DNA from: Rhexocercosporidium sp. MPI-PUGE-AT-0058
Lineage: Eukaryota > Ascomycota > Leotiomycetes > Helotiales
Assembly: GCA_020746875.1 (NCBI GenBank)
Contig: JAGTJL010000001.1
Location: 186,001-250,000, forward strand
Direction of reading: 5' to 3'
Length of the DNA: 64,000 nt
This document shows, piece after piece, positions 1 through 9,684 of this stretch. The notes under the pieces are model-generated. The model was not told where the DNA came from, ran no database searches, and saw only the letters and a list, made by a program, of their open reading frames with translations. The first letter of the stretch is position 1. Every line of letters begins with the position of its first letter. Made by a program: the position numbers and the translations under genes.

Positions 1-2166
1 GCAAGGGGAAGGGGGAGGGGTACGAAGAAGGATTGTGAAGAAGGCAAGCCGAAGGGGCCCATGCTGACATCTCGTGAGATCTACGTCGAATCAGGATACG
101 GGGCTTGGGGATTTCCCTGTTACCAACCTCCACTCACGAGGCCCTCGTCTTTCTCTTCAACCTCCCAAATGGAATGAGGCACAGGAATGTCAGAGCGACA
201 GGTAAGATCCGCTCAGACCCACGTCAGGCTATCATTGTCTCTCGCTCTTCAGAGTTCAGGTCCAGATTCCAGATCCGGTCCGAGCGAAGGCACAGGTCAG
301 GGTCATGTCCCTACTCGTGCCTGGCCTGGATACCGCTGGCTGGACATCCTCCCTCCCCTCGTACAAGTAATATGCCTGTCGGTTTTGCCTGCTTGCCTAC
401 AGACTACAGACTACAGACTACAGCTAGGTGCGTCGAGGATCTGTACGACATCTTTGACACCCTTGAAGTACCGGTACGGCTAAGAAAGAAGCCTTCCTGG
501 GGTACACCTCGTACTGAAGTCGTAACTTACTTCTTCTACTCCTCCATCCACCGTTATTCCGCTTCGCAAACAGTCTCATACCAAGCCTCCTTCTACATTT
601 TCAACACCTCTCACTCTTCTATTTGCAACACTACTTCCTCACATTCCCACCGACAATTACCCAAGGATAACCCGGCATCTGCCTCATGACTCAAGCTACT
701 TTACATCATCACTCATCATCCATCCACAGAAAGACACAAAAGAAACCACACCAAACACTAACCAACCAATCCCTTGTCTGACAACCCCTCCATCTCAACC
801 CCGCCACCAACCCGCCTCGCACCCCCAGACAGGCGCCACCCGCGCTAAACATATCAATCACCCATTGATCGGCCCAGCTCACCCCCCCAGCTCACCAGCT
901 CACCAGCTCACTCTTCTTAGCCGGGCGCCCGTCATGCAATGCAGTACCAAACAGCTACTCCATTAACTGCAAGGCACGCACAATCAATCACACGCACGCA
1001 CGCAGTCATCTACAAAGTCTATCTGCGGACCTACCAGACATGGAAGTCAAGTCAGGGCGATCCAATTCGAGATAGAGTTCAAGATCCCAAACCCCCACGC
1101 CACGATACTCTCGACAAGGTTCAACACTTCACTTCACAAAAGAAGCAGCTTTCGCCATCAGAAACCATCCTTCCAGCGCTGTCACCATCACTGTCCAGTC
1201 ATTTCGCAAGGCTAGCCATATACATCACATCACACTTAATCCACCCACTCTCCTCACCCTCTCTCTGCCTCATCCTTCATCATCTTCATCCCTCCCCCAA
1301 GCCAAGCCATACGAAAACGAACCACGGTTCCTGGTGCCTGGTACCTTACTTCTCTACTCTCCTTATATCTGCTCCGCTTCTCTTCTTCCCTTGCCGCACT
1401 TGGCTAGGGAAAAGAAGGATTTCGACGTCATGGTGAGATGAGCGGTGTAGGAATTTGGTTCGGTTCCACTCTTCCTTCTTCTTATCCACTGCCTGGTAGG
1501 TCCCAAACTTTTTCAATGTCACGAGACTTGGTCCCGATCATTCTCTCCTGAGACTGACAGCGTCGTTTGACGAGTTTAGAAGGGTGAGAGCTTCTGGATC
1601 ATGCATATCTTCCTCCAAGGAGATACTGTAAGTGGCTCAAAGCCGCATATCATAGCATGTAAGTCGGCAGGCAGGCCAAAAAAAATTCGACCGGGAAGCA
1701 AATTACATCCATTTTCCGTTTAGTCTTTCTACGCATGCATGTTGTTTTTCCTCCGGCCCCAGCAGTCAGTCAACTTCTAGCAGAAACCCTTTCAAAATGC
1801 CGTGGATGCAGTGAAGTGACAAGACACAGGCTGCGCTAGACAGCACAAGGCACAACAAGTTGTAATTCGATTTGGACCATTTCTTCCACTGATGTTCTGA
1901 TGCATTTCACATTTTTTTTCTCTCGATCAGACATATTGATCTCGAAGTGTTAGTGCCATCATTCATACATACAATCCCCATTCTCTCCTACCTTTCCTTC
2001 CTCGCTCTCTCTCTCTCTCCAATTCCTTCCTGTCATCTCTTCTCCCCCTTCCCTATCACATCCTCACCCCATCCTCATATCCATCATCACTCCATTCCCT
2101 CCTTTCCTTCCTCAAACCGGCCACCACCTCGACACTAGTCTAGTGCATACACTACCAAGTGCCGCT
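1..2166. other. Gene-poor left edge
   Basis: I see no supportable gene in this stretch. The open frames in it are pyrimidine-rich, have no domain and no consistent codon use. It contains a 7-bp tandem repeat (397-423), a short GCTCACCA-type repeat around 880-912 and long CT-rich tracts (about 1980-2110). The last part is the 3' flank of the small minus-strand gene ending at 2167. Confidence 0.5.
397..423. repeat. 7-bp tandem repeat (CTACAGA)n
   Basis: About 3.9 perfect copies of CTACAGA are directly visible. It is a simple repeat with no gene context. Confidence 0.85.
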
Positions 2167-2632
2167 TTATGGGCAGGTACTCCCGCCGCAGGCATACTCA
2201 TCCCCAACCTTGTGGCACGAGCAACCCCTCTTCATCAACTCGTCCGTGGCACTCAACGCCAGGTCACGAGGACAGGTGGAACCGCCGCAGATGCTGTTTT
2301 TGCAGTTGTGTTGGCATCTCCGCTTTTTTTTCTTTCTTATTCCTATTGGAACTTATCGATGGTCGATGATGAATGGTGGGAGAGTAGGGAGGAAGGTGAA
2401 GAGGAGATGGAGAGGGAAGGGGAGAGGGAAGAGGAGAGGGAAGAGGAGAGGGAAGAGGAGAGGGAAGAGGAGAGGGAAGAGGGGGCTCTGAGAAAATGAG
2501 AAGAAGGAGGAAAACGTACTATTCATCCCCGACCTTATGGCACGAACAACCCCTTGCTTCGATAGATGGGGGTGGTGCTGCGAGAGCGAGGGCCGAGAGG
2601 AATGTTAGGGCGAGGGTGAGTGAGAACTTCAT
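2167..2632 (-). CDS. Secreted two-repeat cysteine peptide precursor
   Basis: Two-exon gene read by hand: exon 1 2632-2520, intron 2519-2294 (GTACGT...ACAG, 226 nt), exon 2 2293-2167, giving 79 aa. The first 19 residues are a clear signal peptide (start MKFSLTLALTFLSALALAA). Two modules follow: GCSCHKVGDEYICGGSTCP directly after Ala-Arg, and the same sequence with Ile changed to Ala directly after Met-Lys-Arg, a classic Kex2 site, ending at the stop codon. Each module has four cysteines (C-x-C-x8-C-x4-C). The intron falls inside the Tyr codon of the first copy. The copies differ at nine synonymous codons and one replacement, so the peptide itself is under selection. The architecture (signal, repeated peptide, basic cleavage site) is that of fungal Kex2-processed repeat precursors, such as pheromones and RiPP precursors. 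I do not recognise this peptide; it does not resemble known alpha-pheromones. Its function is unknown: signalling, antimicrobial or effector roles are all possible. The model is well supported; expression is unproven. Confidence 0.85.
2421..2481. repeat. 12-bp purine minisatellite inside an intron
   Basis: About five copies of a GGGAAGAGGAGA unit lie entirely within the intron of the minus-strand repeat-peptide gene, where they read as a polypyrimidine tract. The open plus-strand frame of Glu/Arg repeats across it is an artefact of this repeat. Confidence 0.85.
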
Positions 2633-2790
2633 TTTGCTGATTGTCTGATAATTGCTGTTGGCTGTTGAAGTTTATTGGTGTTGTGAAATGGAATTGTGTT
2701 TTTGTTGGGCTCGGCCGGGCTGATCTGGTATGATATAGTTTGTGGATATCTGGTACGGCTTGGGGAAAGAAGGGGACGGGTTTGACGGGG

Positions 2791-2797
2791 TTATATA
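2791..2797 (-). promoter_or_regulatory. TATA box of the repeat-peptide gene
   Basis: TATATAA on the minus strand, 159 bp upstream of the ATG at 2632. The stretch just before the ATG is A/C-rich (CAATCAGCAAAATGAAG), as in well-expressed fungal genes. Position and sequence fit a core promoter; this is inference. Confidence 0.5.
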
Positions 2798-3666
2798 CTC
2801 TCCTCCTCCCTCCTCCCACCATCTTCTACCATCGGCATGGCATTGTTCCATTTGACAGCAGAAGGAGTGAGGGGCACGAAGATCTACAAACCCTCCTCTC
2901 CCCATCCACGGTCCGCAGTCCGCAGTAATTAACCCATCCTCTCCAACCACAGCTCTCCAAACACCCACCAACCGCTCCTCCCTCTCCAATCCTCCACCCA
3001 AACCACCCAAACCACCCTCGCCGCAACGAGCAAGCGAATAGGAGAATAGGACGACGTGGTAGGGACGATACTAATGTGCCTGTATCTAGAGTCTTTTCTA
3101 ACCACCTGCCATTTCTGTAGCTCAGATGCGCATATGCTTAGCTTGAGGGGGGTCTTGCGGTAGTGGCGGGCTGGACGGACGCTTGGTGTGGTGTGGAAGG
3201 TTTGGTGGTGCTCCTTTTATTTATTTATATAAATACATACATACTTACATACATCCACTCTCAGCTTACAATTCTCTTCCATTTTCTCAGTACTGTACAG
3301 AAAGAACATCTCTTATCTCGTCTTTACTTTTTCAGAAAATATTGGATCCTTTCCTGCCTCGATGGTTGTGAAGTTAGCTTTCATCCCGCAATTTGTTGTG
3401 TTGTATCATATTCTATCATGTCAAGAGAAGAAGGCTAGCCAAGCTTTCATCTAACCAACTCTTAGTCACCTACGAGATCCAAAGATCCATCCATTGGCCG
3501 CCTCAACTACAACCACCAGTTAGACCGCAAGAGAGGCTCCAAGCGTATAAGCTTATCTTCCCTCGCACCCAAAGAGTAGAGAGGAGACTGGAGACTGGAG
3601 AATGGATGGAGAGTGCAAGTGGTAGAGTGGGCACTCATTGTAAGACTTAGATTCAATCGCAGGACT

Positions 3667-3708
3667 AGGATTGGGATTGGGATTAGGATTGGGATTGCGA
3701 TTGCGATT
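3667..3708. repeat. Degenerate 6-bp repeat (GGATTG)n
   Basis: About seven copies of GGATTG with single-base variants (GGATTA, CGATTG). It is interstitial; the unit is not the canonical TTAGGG telomere repeat. Confidence 0.75.
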
Positions 3709-3823
3709 ACCTAGGTACAGTACACTAACCTAGCTAGCCACCATTCCTTGACGTGAAAGATGGGGACTAGAGTTCCAGCGAGCGAACTCCTTGCGGAAGG
3801 CGACATCTCCCATTCCACTCCGT

Positions 3824-3867
3824 CCTTTTCCTTTCCTTTCCTTTACATTCCATTCCACTCCATTCCA
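3824..3867. repeat. CCTTT / CATTC pyrimidine repeat
   Basis: Adjacent short runs of CCTTT and CATTC-type pentamers. Simple sequence only. Confidence 0.6.
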
Positions 3868-4069
3868 GACGAATCTCTCCTCCTCCTTTAACGTCTAACT
3901 TCTCGTTTCTCTAGATAGGATGTCAAGTGTACATACAGTACGTACGAGGTACATGGTTAATCATTTGGTATATCTTAGGCACACTTGTGATGGAGACAAT
4001 GTATTCCGGGTCGGGGGCTGTTCGGGCGAGGAGGGGATTTGCCACTAATACTGGTTTTTGGGCGATATT

Positions 4070-4088
4070 GTCCTGTCCTGTCCTGTCC
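4070..4088. repeat. Pentanucleotide repeat (TCCTG)n
   Basis: Between three and four perfect TCCTG copies. Simple sequence only. Confidence 0.75.
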
Positions 4089-5207
4089 CATCATCATGCA
4101 TGCTTGCACTTGAATCAGAAAGTGGAAAAGTGTCAGTTCTTAGCGAGGGGGAAGAATATGGATTGGATTAGAAAACACATGTCGTTCCTCAGCTACGTTG
4201 AGATCCAACCGAGGGAGACATTCGATGGCTGCAGCGGTCTAGTCCGCCTAGGAGAGCAACGAAGTAGGTAACTTGTTTTTTCGAACTGCTGTCCTTCATG
4301 AGCCTCCTGGCTGAAATACCCAGCCGGCTCACCCAGGAAAGGAAGCCTACGGGGTTCAAGGGAGTGAGTGAGCCAGCGACTTGGAGTAGTCGAATTCAAG
4401 GGATTTAGGAACATAACAAGAGGTTCCCGAGGTCAGCTTGAGATCAATGAAACGTCAATCGTCCGCCCAGCCTCGGCTATTTCACAGGGGTCTGCTGCTT
4501 GAAAAAGGGGGGGGGGTTTCCTAATCCGGGCGGGGTATCTTGGTCACATGTCTCTTTGCTTGCCTTCTATGCTTCTGCGTACTTGATTTGCAAAATCAGA
4601 AGAGTACTACGAATAAGTCAACTTACGATTTTGGACTCCACATTCCTCACCATACACGTATCACGAAACTCTGTAAATCATCCAATCGTGTCTCAATCCG
4701 TGACCAGAGTCCAGGCCATCATCACCACCGCCACCATCCCCACCAGCTCGAACGTCGGAACCTCCTCCGCAAGATCACCACTCGATACCGAGTCTACCCC
4801 GGATCTTCACTGCACGTAATACAAGCTCGGACTTCATTTGCTTACCTCAAGCTTTTGTTTTCCGAAGCGAGGAAATATATTGGTTGATAGCTTCCTTTAA
4901 CGCGGGTTTGTGTCGGGATCAAATTGGCCGGGTAATTAAGTGGACCCCCCCTCTCTACCGTACCGCACCACTTTTCTGTGCTTCGTTAAGCAGCATGGCG
5001 TCACCAACGTCATTGCTATAAGGGAGGTGGTGAAAAGGGTATTACAAACCCCATCTTTGCAGAGTTGAATACTTGCAAGTTGATTACACTGTACCATTAA
5101 TTATACTTCAAAAATTCCTTTTCCTTCTCTCTATCACATTTCTTGCGTTTCTAAGTGATTCGGAAGAAGCCACTGTATCATCCAAATCTACCACTTGTAT
5201 TCTCAAG

Positions 5208-6696
5208 ATGTCAGGTGCGAGGAGAGTCAGTCTTAATTCCCAGGGCGAGCTTGCTGGTGGGAAGGTTCAGAAGACGGATATTGTGTGGGTTCACACTCCC
5301 CAGTTAATACCTCCATCCAACAAACTTCCAGCATCTTCTTTGCGGTATATCATGCCAAAAGCTATACAAGAGCTGACATCGAACCAGGCTCTACACATCC
5401 GGAACGCCGAATGGCCAGAAAGTATCTATGACTCTCGAGGAGCTCGGGCTAAAGTACGAGACGAAACATATCGATATCTCGAAGAATACGCAGAAGGAGG
5501 AGTGGTATTTGAAGATTAACCGTATGCAACTCTCCACATCTCTATCACTCTAAAAAGATTAATAAAAAAAGATTCTTGGGGTGGAATTCGAGTGCGAAAT
5601 ATACGAACTGACGAGGGAAATGATAGCAAATGGACGTATCCCAGCCATCATTGACCGAACGGAAACAGCAGAGGGAAAGAGCCATGAGAAGAGAGTCTTT
5701 GAGGGTATGGCTATTATGCTTTATCTTTGCCAGAAGTATGATCAGGAGTATGTGATCTCGTATGCTTTTGATAGCGACAGGTAGGTATTCCTTCTTGATA
5801 TTTCACTTCTCTGAGAAAAAGCGAGAGGAAAGCTATGAACTTCTGTTATTTTTTTTTTGGCGGATAGAGAGATGGGTAAAGAGATCAGGAGCTAGATGAG
5901 AGATGTCAGGCGGCGACTGACGCGTATCTAGGTATTGGGAAATCGTCGAGTGGATGACTTGGATGCAGAGCGGAATCGGTCCTATGCAGGCAAGTTCCAT
6001 TTCCTATGACATATTTTTTTTCTGGTCTAACCTGATGCACCCAGGGACAAGCAAATCACTTCTTCCGCTACGCACCCGAAAAGATCGAATATGCCATCAA
6101 TCGCTACCAAACCGAAGTTCGTTCCCTCTCCCATCTATTCACTCCTCCTTCCCCCTTCCGCAATTCTCAAAGATCCCATCACTAACATACCCAATCAACA
6201 GACCAAACGCCTCTACGGCGTGCTCAATGACCGTCTCGCCCAACAAAAATCAGCAAATCACACTGCAGCAGGGACAGAAGCCTCCACAGCGGGCGGCGAC
6301 AAAAGTAAAGCCGAAGGCGGCGGACCCTGGATCGTAGGTGACAAGTTGACAATCGCTGACATTGCGTGTTTTTCGTGGGTTAATTGGGCGGAGTGGGCTG
6401 GGGTGGGTTTGGATGAATTTCCGTGAGTTCTTTCTTCTTCTCAGAAACGCTGTTCAGGAACGGATTGTGAATACATGTTGGAAGCATGTATGCTGATAGG
6501 CTTGATGTGTAGGGAAGTTAAGCAGTGGGCTGATAAGATCAATCAACGACCTGCGATCAAGAGGGGACTGGATGTACCGGAGCCGTTTAAGATGAAAGAG
6601 AAGATGAAGACTAAGGAAGGGGAGAAAGAGTTTGAGGAACATCATAGTAAGTGGGTTATGGATGGACAGAAGAAGGACCAGGAGAAGCATAAGTGA
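5208..6696 (+). CDS. Glutathione S-transferase, Ure2p/YfcG-like
   Basis: Seven exons: 5208-5284, 5388-5521, 5627-5780, 5932-5989, 6045-6116, 6202-6422 and 6513-6696, giving 299 aa. All junctions keep frame; most introns carry a CTGAC or CTAAC branch site. The N-terminal thioredoxin-fold domain is recognised by [20 protein letters not shown], then [11 protein letters not shown] and the helix reading [10 protein letters not shown]. The C-terminal helical domain has [28 protein letters not shown] and [18 protein letters not shown], the standard order of this class. These enzymes conjugate or reduce substrates with glutathione in the cytosol; the substrate cannot be read from sequence. Between LYGVLND and WIVGDK there is a low-complexity Ala/Gly/Lys insertion. 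Intron 4 (5990-6044) begins GCAAGT, a non-canonical GC-AG intron. The ATG at 5208 was chosen over an in-frame ATG at 5073 because the stretch between them is AT-rich and leader-like. Confidence 0.88.
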
Positions 6697-7777
6697 AATG
6701 CGGGAATCAATGACGTTCGAGGTTTGGGATTGATTGTTTGCTGTACTGTAATTTAGTGTACTTGTATGTAAATTGGTCGTGTTTCAAGGAACTGGTTCGC
6801 GAGGTTGTGGGCGCAAGGTGCAATTCGTTCTGATGATAGTTTTTCTGACCATCTTCTATAGTACGGAGTTCAAGGGACGATGACAGTGAGAGTTCACTCA
6901 AACTGTAAACGCATCAAAGAAGATGTCGTCCTGAGTTTTCATTAGTGCCGCAAGTTCTTCCCCCTGCGAAAAGGGAAATACACTACACTCATTCACATGC
7001 ACTGGATGCAAATACTACTCGCTACTTATACGCCCGCGATTTTTTTAATTTCAAAATGAACCCCTTGCTCTCAGTAAATCGCTGTCGTTCCTACGGGTTA
7101 CTATAGTTTCTAATGTGTATATATATATTTTTTGAGTCGAGTGTTCCCTAACCTCCCTTCAAGTCCATGTCATGGAGTTTTCCTTGACAGATGAATACAA
7201 GGAAAGGTTTCTTCGCTACTTCCTTTCCCCACTAGGACTCGATCACCGCGATGTGACCTCTTCTCGTATTTCGCACTCGCATTCGTTCTCTGGGCCCACG
7301 TCTGGACTATGCCACTTGAAATATTTTGTGCCTTTTGTGGAAATGGATGTCCTCTTCTTAACCAAGTCCTTACCTCTCGATGATCAATGATGATCAGAAT
7401 TAGTTCGACATTCACTTCACCTTGTGTTGCAAGTATGGCAAGCAAATTCAAGTTCTCTATATTTATAGACAACAGATCTGGATTCTCTTGCCATCATACA
7501 AGAACGCTGACCGCTGGCTTGTGGGGCGACTGGTGAGTTCAAACCCAGTTCTTTACTTCTCGTATGGACAACTGTAGTTACCTATCTACTCAAATAATGA
7601 TTTGCAGATAGGTTGAAGGCATATTATTTTCGTATTTTAGCTAGTCGAGGAACTATCAAAGATCGGACGATGCGCGCCCATTGTAATTTGGTCTTACTCT
7701 CAATTGATCAGTTGCTATCAACTCCCCAAATTTTGTCCCAAAGTCTCTACTCTGTTGAAACCCAACCAGCAAAGATG
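6697..7777. other. Intergenic, no gene seen
   Basis: The 3' flank of the GST followed by AT-rich sequence. Short open frames here have no domain, no convincing start context and no splice partners. Confidence 0.5.
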
Positions 7778-8417
7778 TCACTTTTCGGATTCAATTTGAC
7801 CTTTAAAGTCATCCTTCGCTGGCTGGTCAAAATTTCGAAAGCTGTCGGTATCAACCAACTCCATGGGCGGCACTGGTGTGCAGATATTGTAAACTGTGCT
7901 ACGTAAAAGTCTCAGTGCTTCCAATAATGCCGAGGGTGCCACATATACCCTTCTGCCTTCATTAACTTCCTTCTCAGATCGCATCGGTATACAAAGCATC
8001 TCCTATGATGTATGCTGTGGAATGCAATTTTCTTGATTCAGAGATGACAAGGGGACGGGTCGATGGTCCCCAACGACTTCTAGAATAGATTGAGCCTCAT
8101 CACACAGATCGCGAAACTTGGCCTTAACCTTTGAACGATCTTCGATATCCGAGACAAGCGTTGGTATCACGCCATCATAGGAGATTACTGAAACTCGCAG
8201 GTTGTTGAAAGCAATCTACTCGCTCAAGAGTTTGCCACCGGTAGGGATATTCCTGATCCGAGTGAGATGTAATGCGAGAGCAGTCTTTTGAACATGACCT
8301 CACAACATTCACGTCGGAATTGAGTTTTTGAGAACTAGCCTCGGTATAAACCTTGTGAGGGTCTTGTTTGGAGAGTTTCGGCAATCCCTCGATTGTCCTC
8401 CCGATGATCTTTGACAC
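7778..8417 (-). pseudogene. Minus-strand coding remnants, unknown family
   Basis: Three consecutive minus-strand blocks read like protein but sit in different frames: about 8417-8175 (starts SKIIGRTIEGLPKLSKQ), about 8190-8000 (contains YDGVIPTLVSDIEDRS and KAKFRDLCDEAQSILEV) and 7999-7778 (contains RRVYVAPSALLEALRLLRS). I cannot join them with normal introns; a TTCAG acceptor exists between the first two, but the only donor would give a 34-nt intron. The composition (charged helices) could be the helical N-terminus of a larger fungal protein, but I do not recognise it. It lies directly beside the damaged plus-strand ADF-H fragment, so the locus looks like decaying DNA. Confidence 0.25.
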
Positions 8418-9114
8418 CTTTCACTATACTTAGTACCACAAGGTGAGGGAAAATGTAAAAACTACGTCGTTGAGCGCAACGATGAACTCGAAAACTCAAG
8501 TACAAAAGAGCGCCTTCCTTGCCCTCTCGGATATTACTTCGGCAGCCTCCACACCCAAGAACAAACTTTACTCCCAGCCAAACAAACTTTCTCCCCTAAT
8601 CCCACACACCCATCCAAAAACCCATCAGTAAAAAAGGTCATTCACCTCGAAAACGCCTCCGAGCTCCGTAAAATCCAATCCGACCTCTTCGGCAGCAGCT
8701 CCAAGAGTGGCTGGGTCCCCCTGAGCTGCGTCGGGACATCCGTTGTTCATTTCATCGCCTCAGGCGAAGGACCACCCAACGACATCGCTTCTCATCTGAA
8801 AGACGACCAGATCCAGTTCGGGCTCATCCATATCTACGTCAACAGTGCCGTTAAGGACATCCTTTTCGAATGGATCGGAAAAGAAGTCGGGCTCATCGAA
8901 ATTTGGAAGAAGTCTAAATGGGCCGTGGAGATCCAGGCGTTTCTCCAACCATACCAGGCCAAGGTCGTTGTCACGAATAAGGATCGTTGGACGCCGAGAA
9001 GTAAGCATGCTTCATTGAACTGTATTGCTCGTTTCGTGTTTTGTGTCTGACGGTATCATTGCTAGCGTGATCAAAAATGCAACTGCTTCGGGGGAAGGTG
9101 CCCTAATTGAGTGA
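8413..9114 (+). pseudogene. ADF-H / coactosin-like domain gene, probably broken
   Basis: A frame open from 8413 to 9000 encodes an ADF-homology-like domain: GWVPLSCVGTSVVHFIASGE, then DDQIQFGLIHIYVN, ILFEWIGKEV and KVVVTNKDRWTPR. This follows the order of coactosin-type actin-filament-binding domains. The N-terminal part (about 70 codons before it) is unrecognised. There is no ATG anywhere in this frame and a TGA at 8412, so a first exon is missing or lost. An intron 9001-9065 (GTAAGC, CTGAC branch, CTAG) is clear, but splicing puts an immediate TGA at 9068. One base out of frame lies a good domain tail (VIKNATASGEGALIE, stop at 9112). Loss of one G at the exon-intron border (AGAAG|GT to AGAA|GT) would explain this. 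A shortened functional protein using an upstream exon remains possible. Confidence 0.5.
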
Positions 9115-9684
9115 GCGGGTGTTATCGAGTCTAAATGAACCAATTGCTGTTAAGACAAGAATTGTTTCTGGGAGATGGATTTCTAGCTTAATTTAGCACT
9201 GTCAGCTCGGTACCCTATGAGCTGAAGCGTCACAGACTAAACGAATTTGGAATTTGACAATTTATCTTTTTGCAGTAATACGTCCAATTCCCTTGTGGTG
9301 CCATTTACTGTCGTTTACTCGCGGAGAGAACGAGAACGGTGCATTGCAATCATCCCGAGCGACCAGTGTGATATGTAAGCCATTACGACACAGAGTGAAG
9401 GGCCCATGGAGTACACCCGTTTCGCGTCCATATCGATATCTTGCTCTCGAACAGTCTTTCTGATGCCGCTGTACAGCAATGTACAGTACACCACGAGAAG
9501 ATAAACGCGAGGCCAGAACACTGAAAGCTCTCTCCTGGGGAAGTATAAACGAACATCGCCACAGTCTAGTGCTGGCCAAAAAGTATGTACGGGGTAATAT
9601 TTACATACATAGTAGTAGAGAATGTAGTTCACAACCTCTCTATACTGTTTAAATGACATCTCCTCAAAATCTGCAACTTCCTTT
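9115..9684. other. Intergenic, no gene seen
   Basis: Convergent 3' flanks of the ADF-H remnant and the esterase gene. The open frames visible here on the minus strand run on into the esterase in a wrong frame. Confidence 0.5.

Larger units (their letters stand above)
2633..5207. other. Intergenic region with simple repeats
   Basis: This holds the promoter of the minus-strand peptide gene (to about 2900) and the promoter of the GST gene at its right end. Between them I see only simple repeats (3667-3708, 3824-3867, 4070-4088) and no coherent coding frame. Confidence 0.5.

Noticed and set aside
2143..2499. Plus-strand frame with Glu-Arg-Glu repeats
   Set aside because: It lies antisense to the spliced peptide gene and its repeats come from the intron minisatellite.
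2167..2632. Identifying the repeat-peptide gene as the alpha-pheromone gene
   Set aside because: The layout fits, but the peptide has four cysteines and no resemblance to known ascomycete alpha-pheromones, and the first copy follows Ala-Arg rather than Lys-Arg.
8443..8631. Short plus-strand frame over the start of the ADF-H region
   Set aside because: It starts at GTG and is in a different frame from the domain-bearing one.
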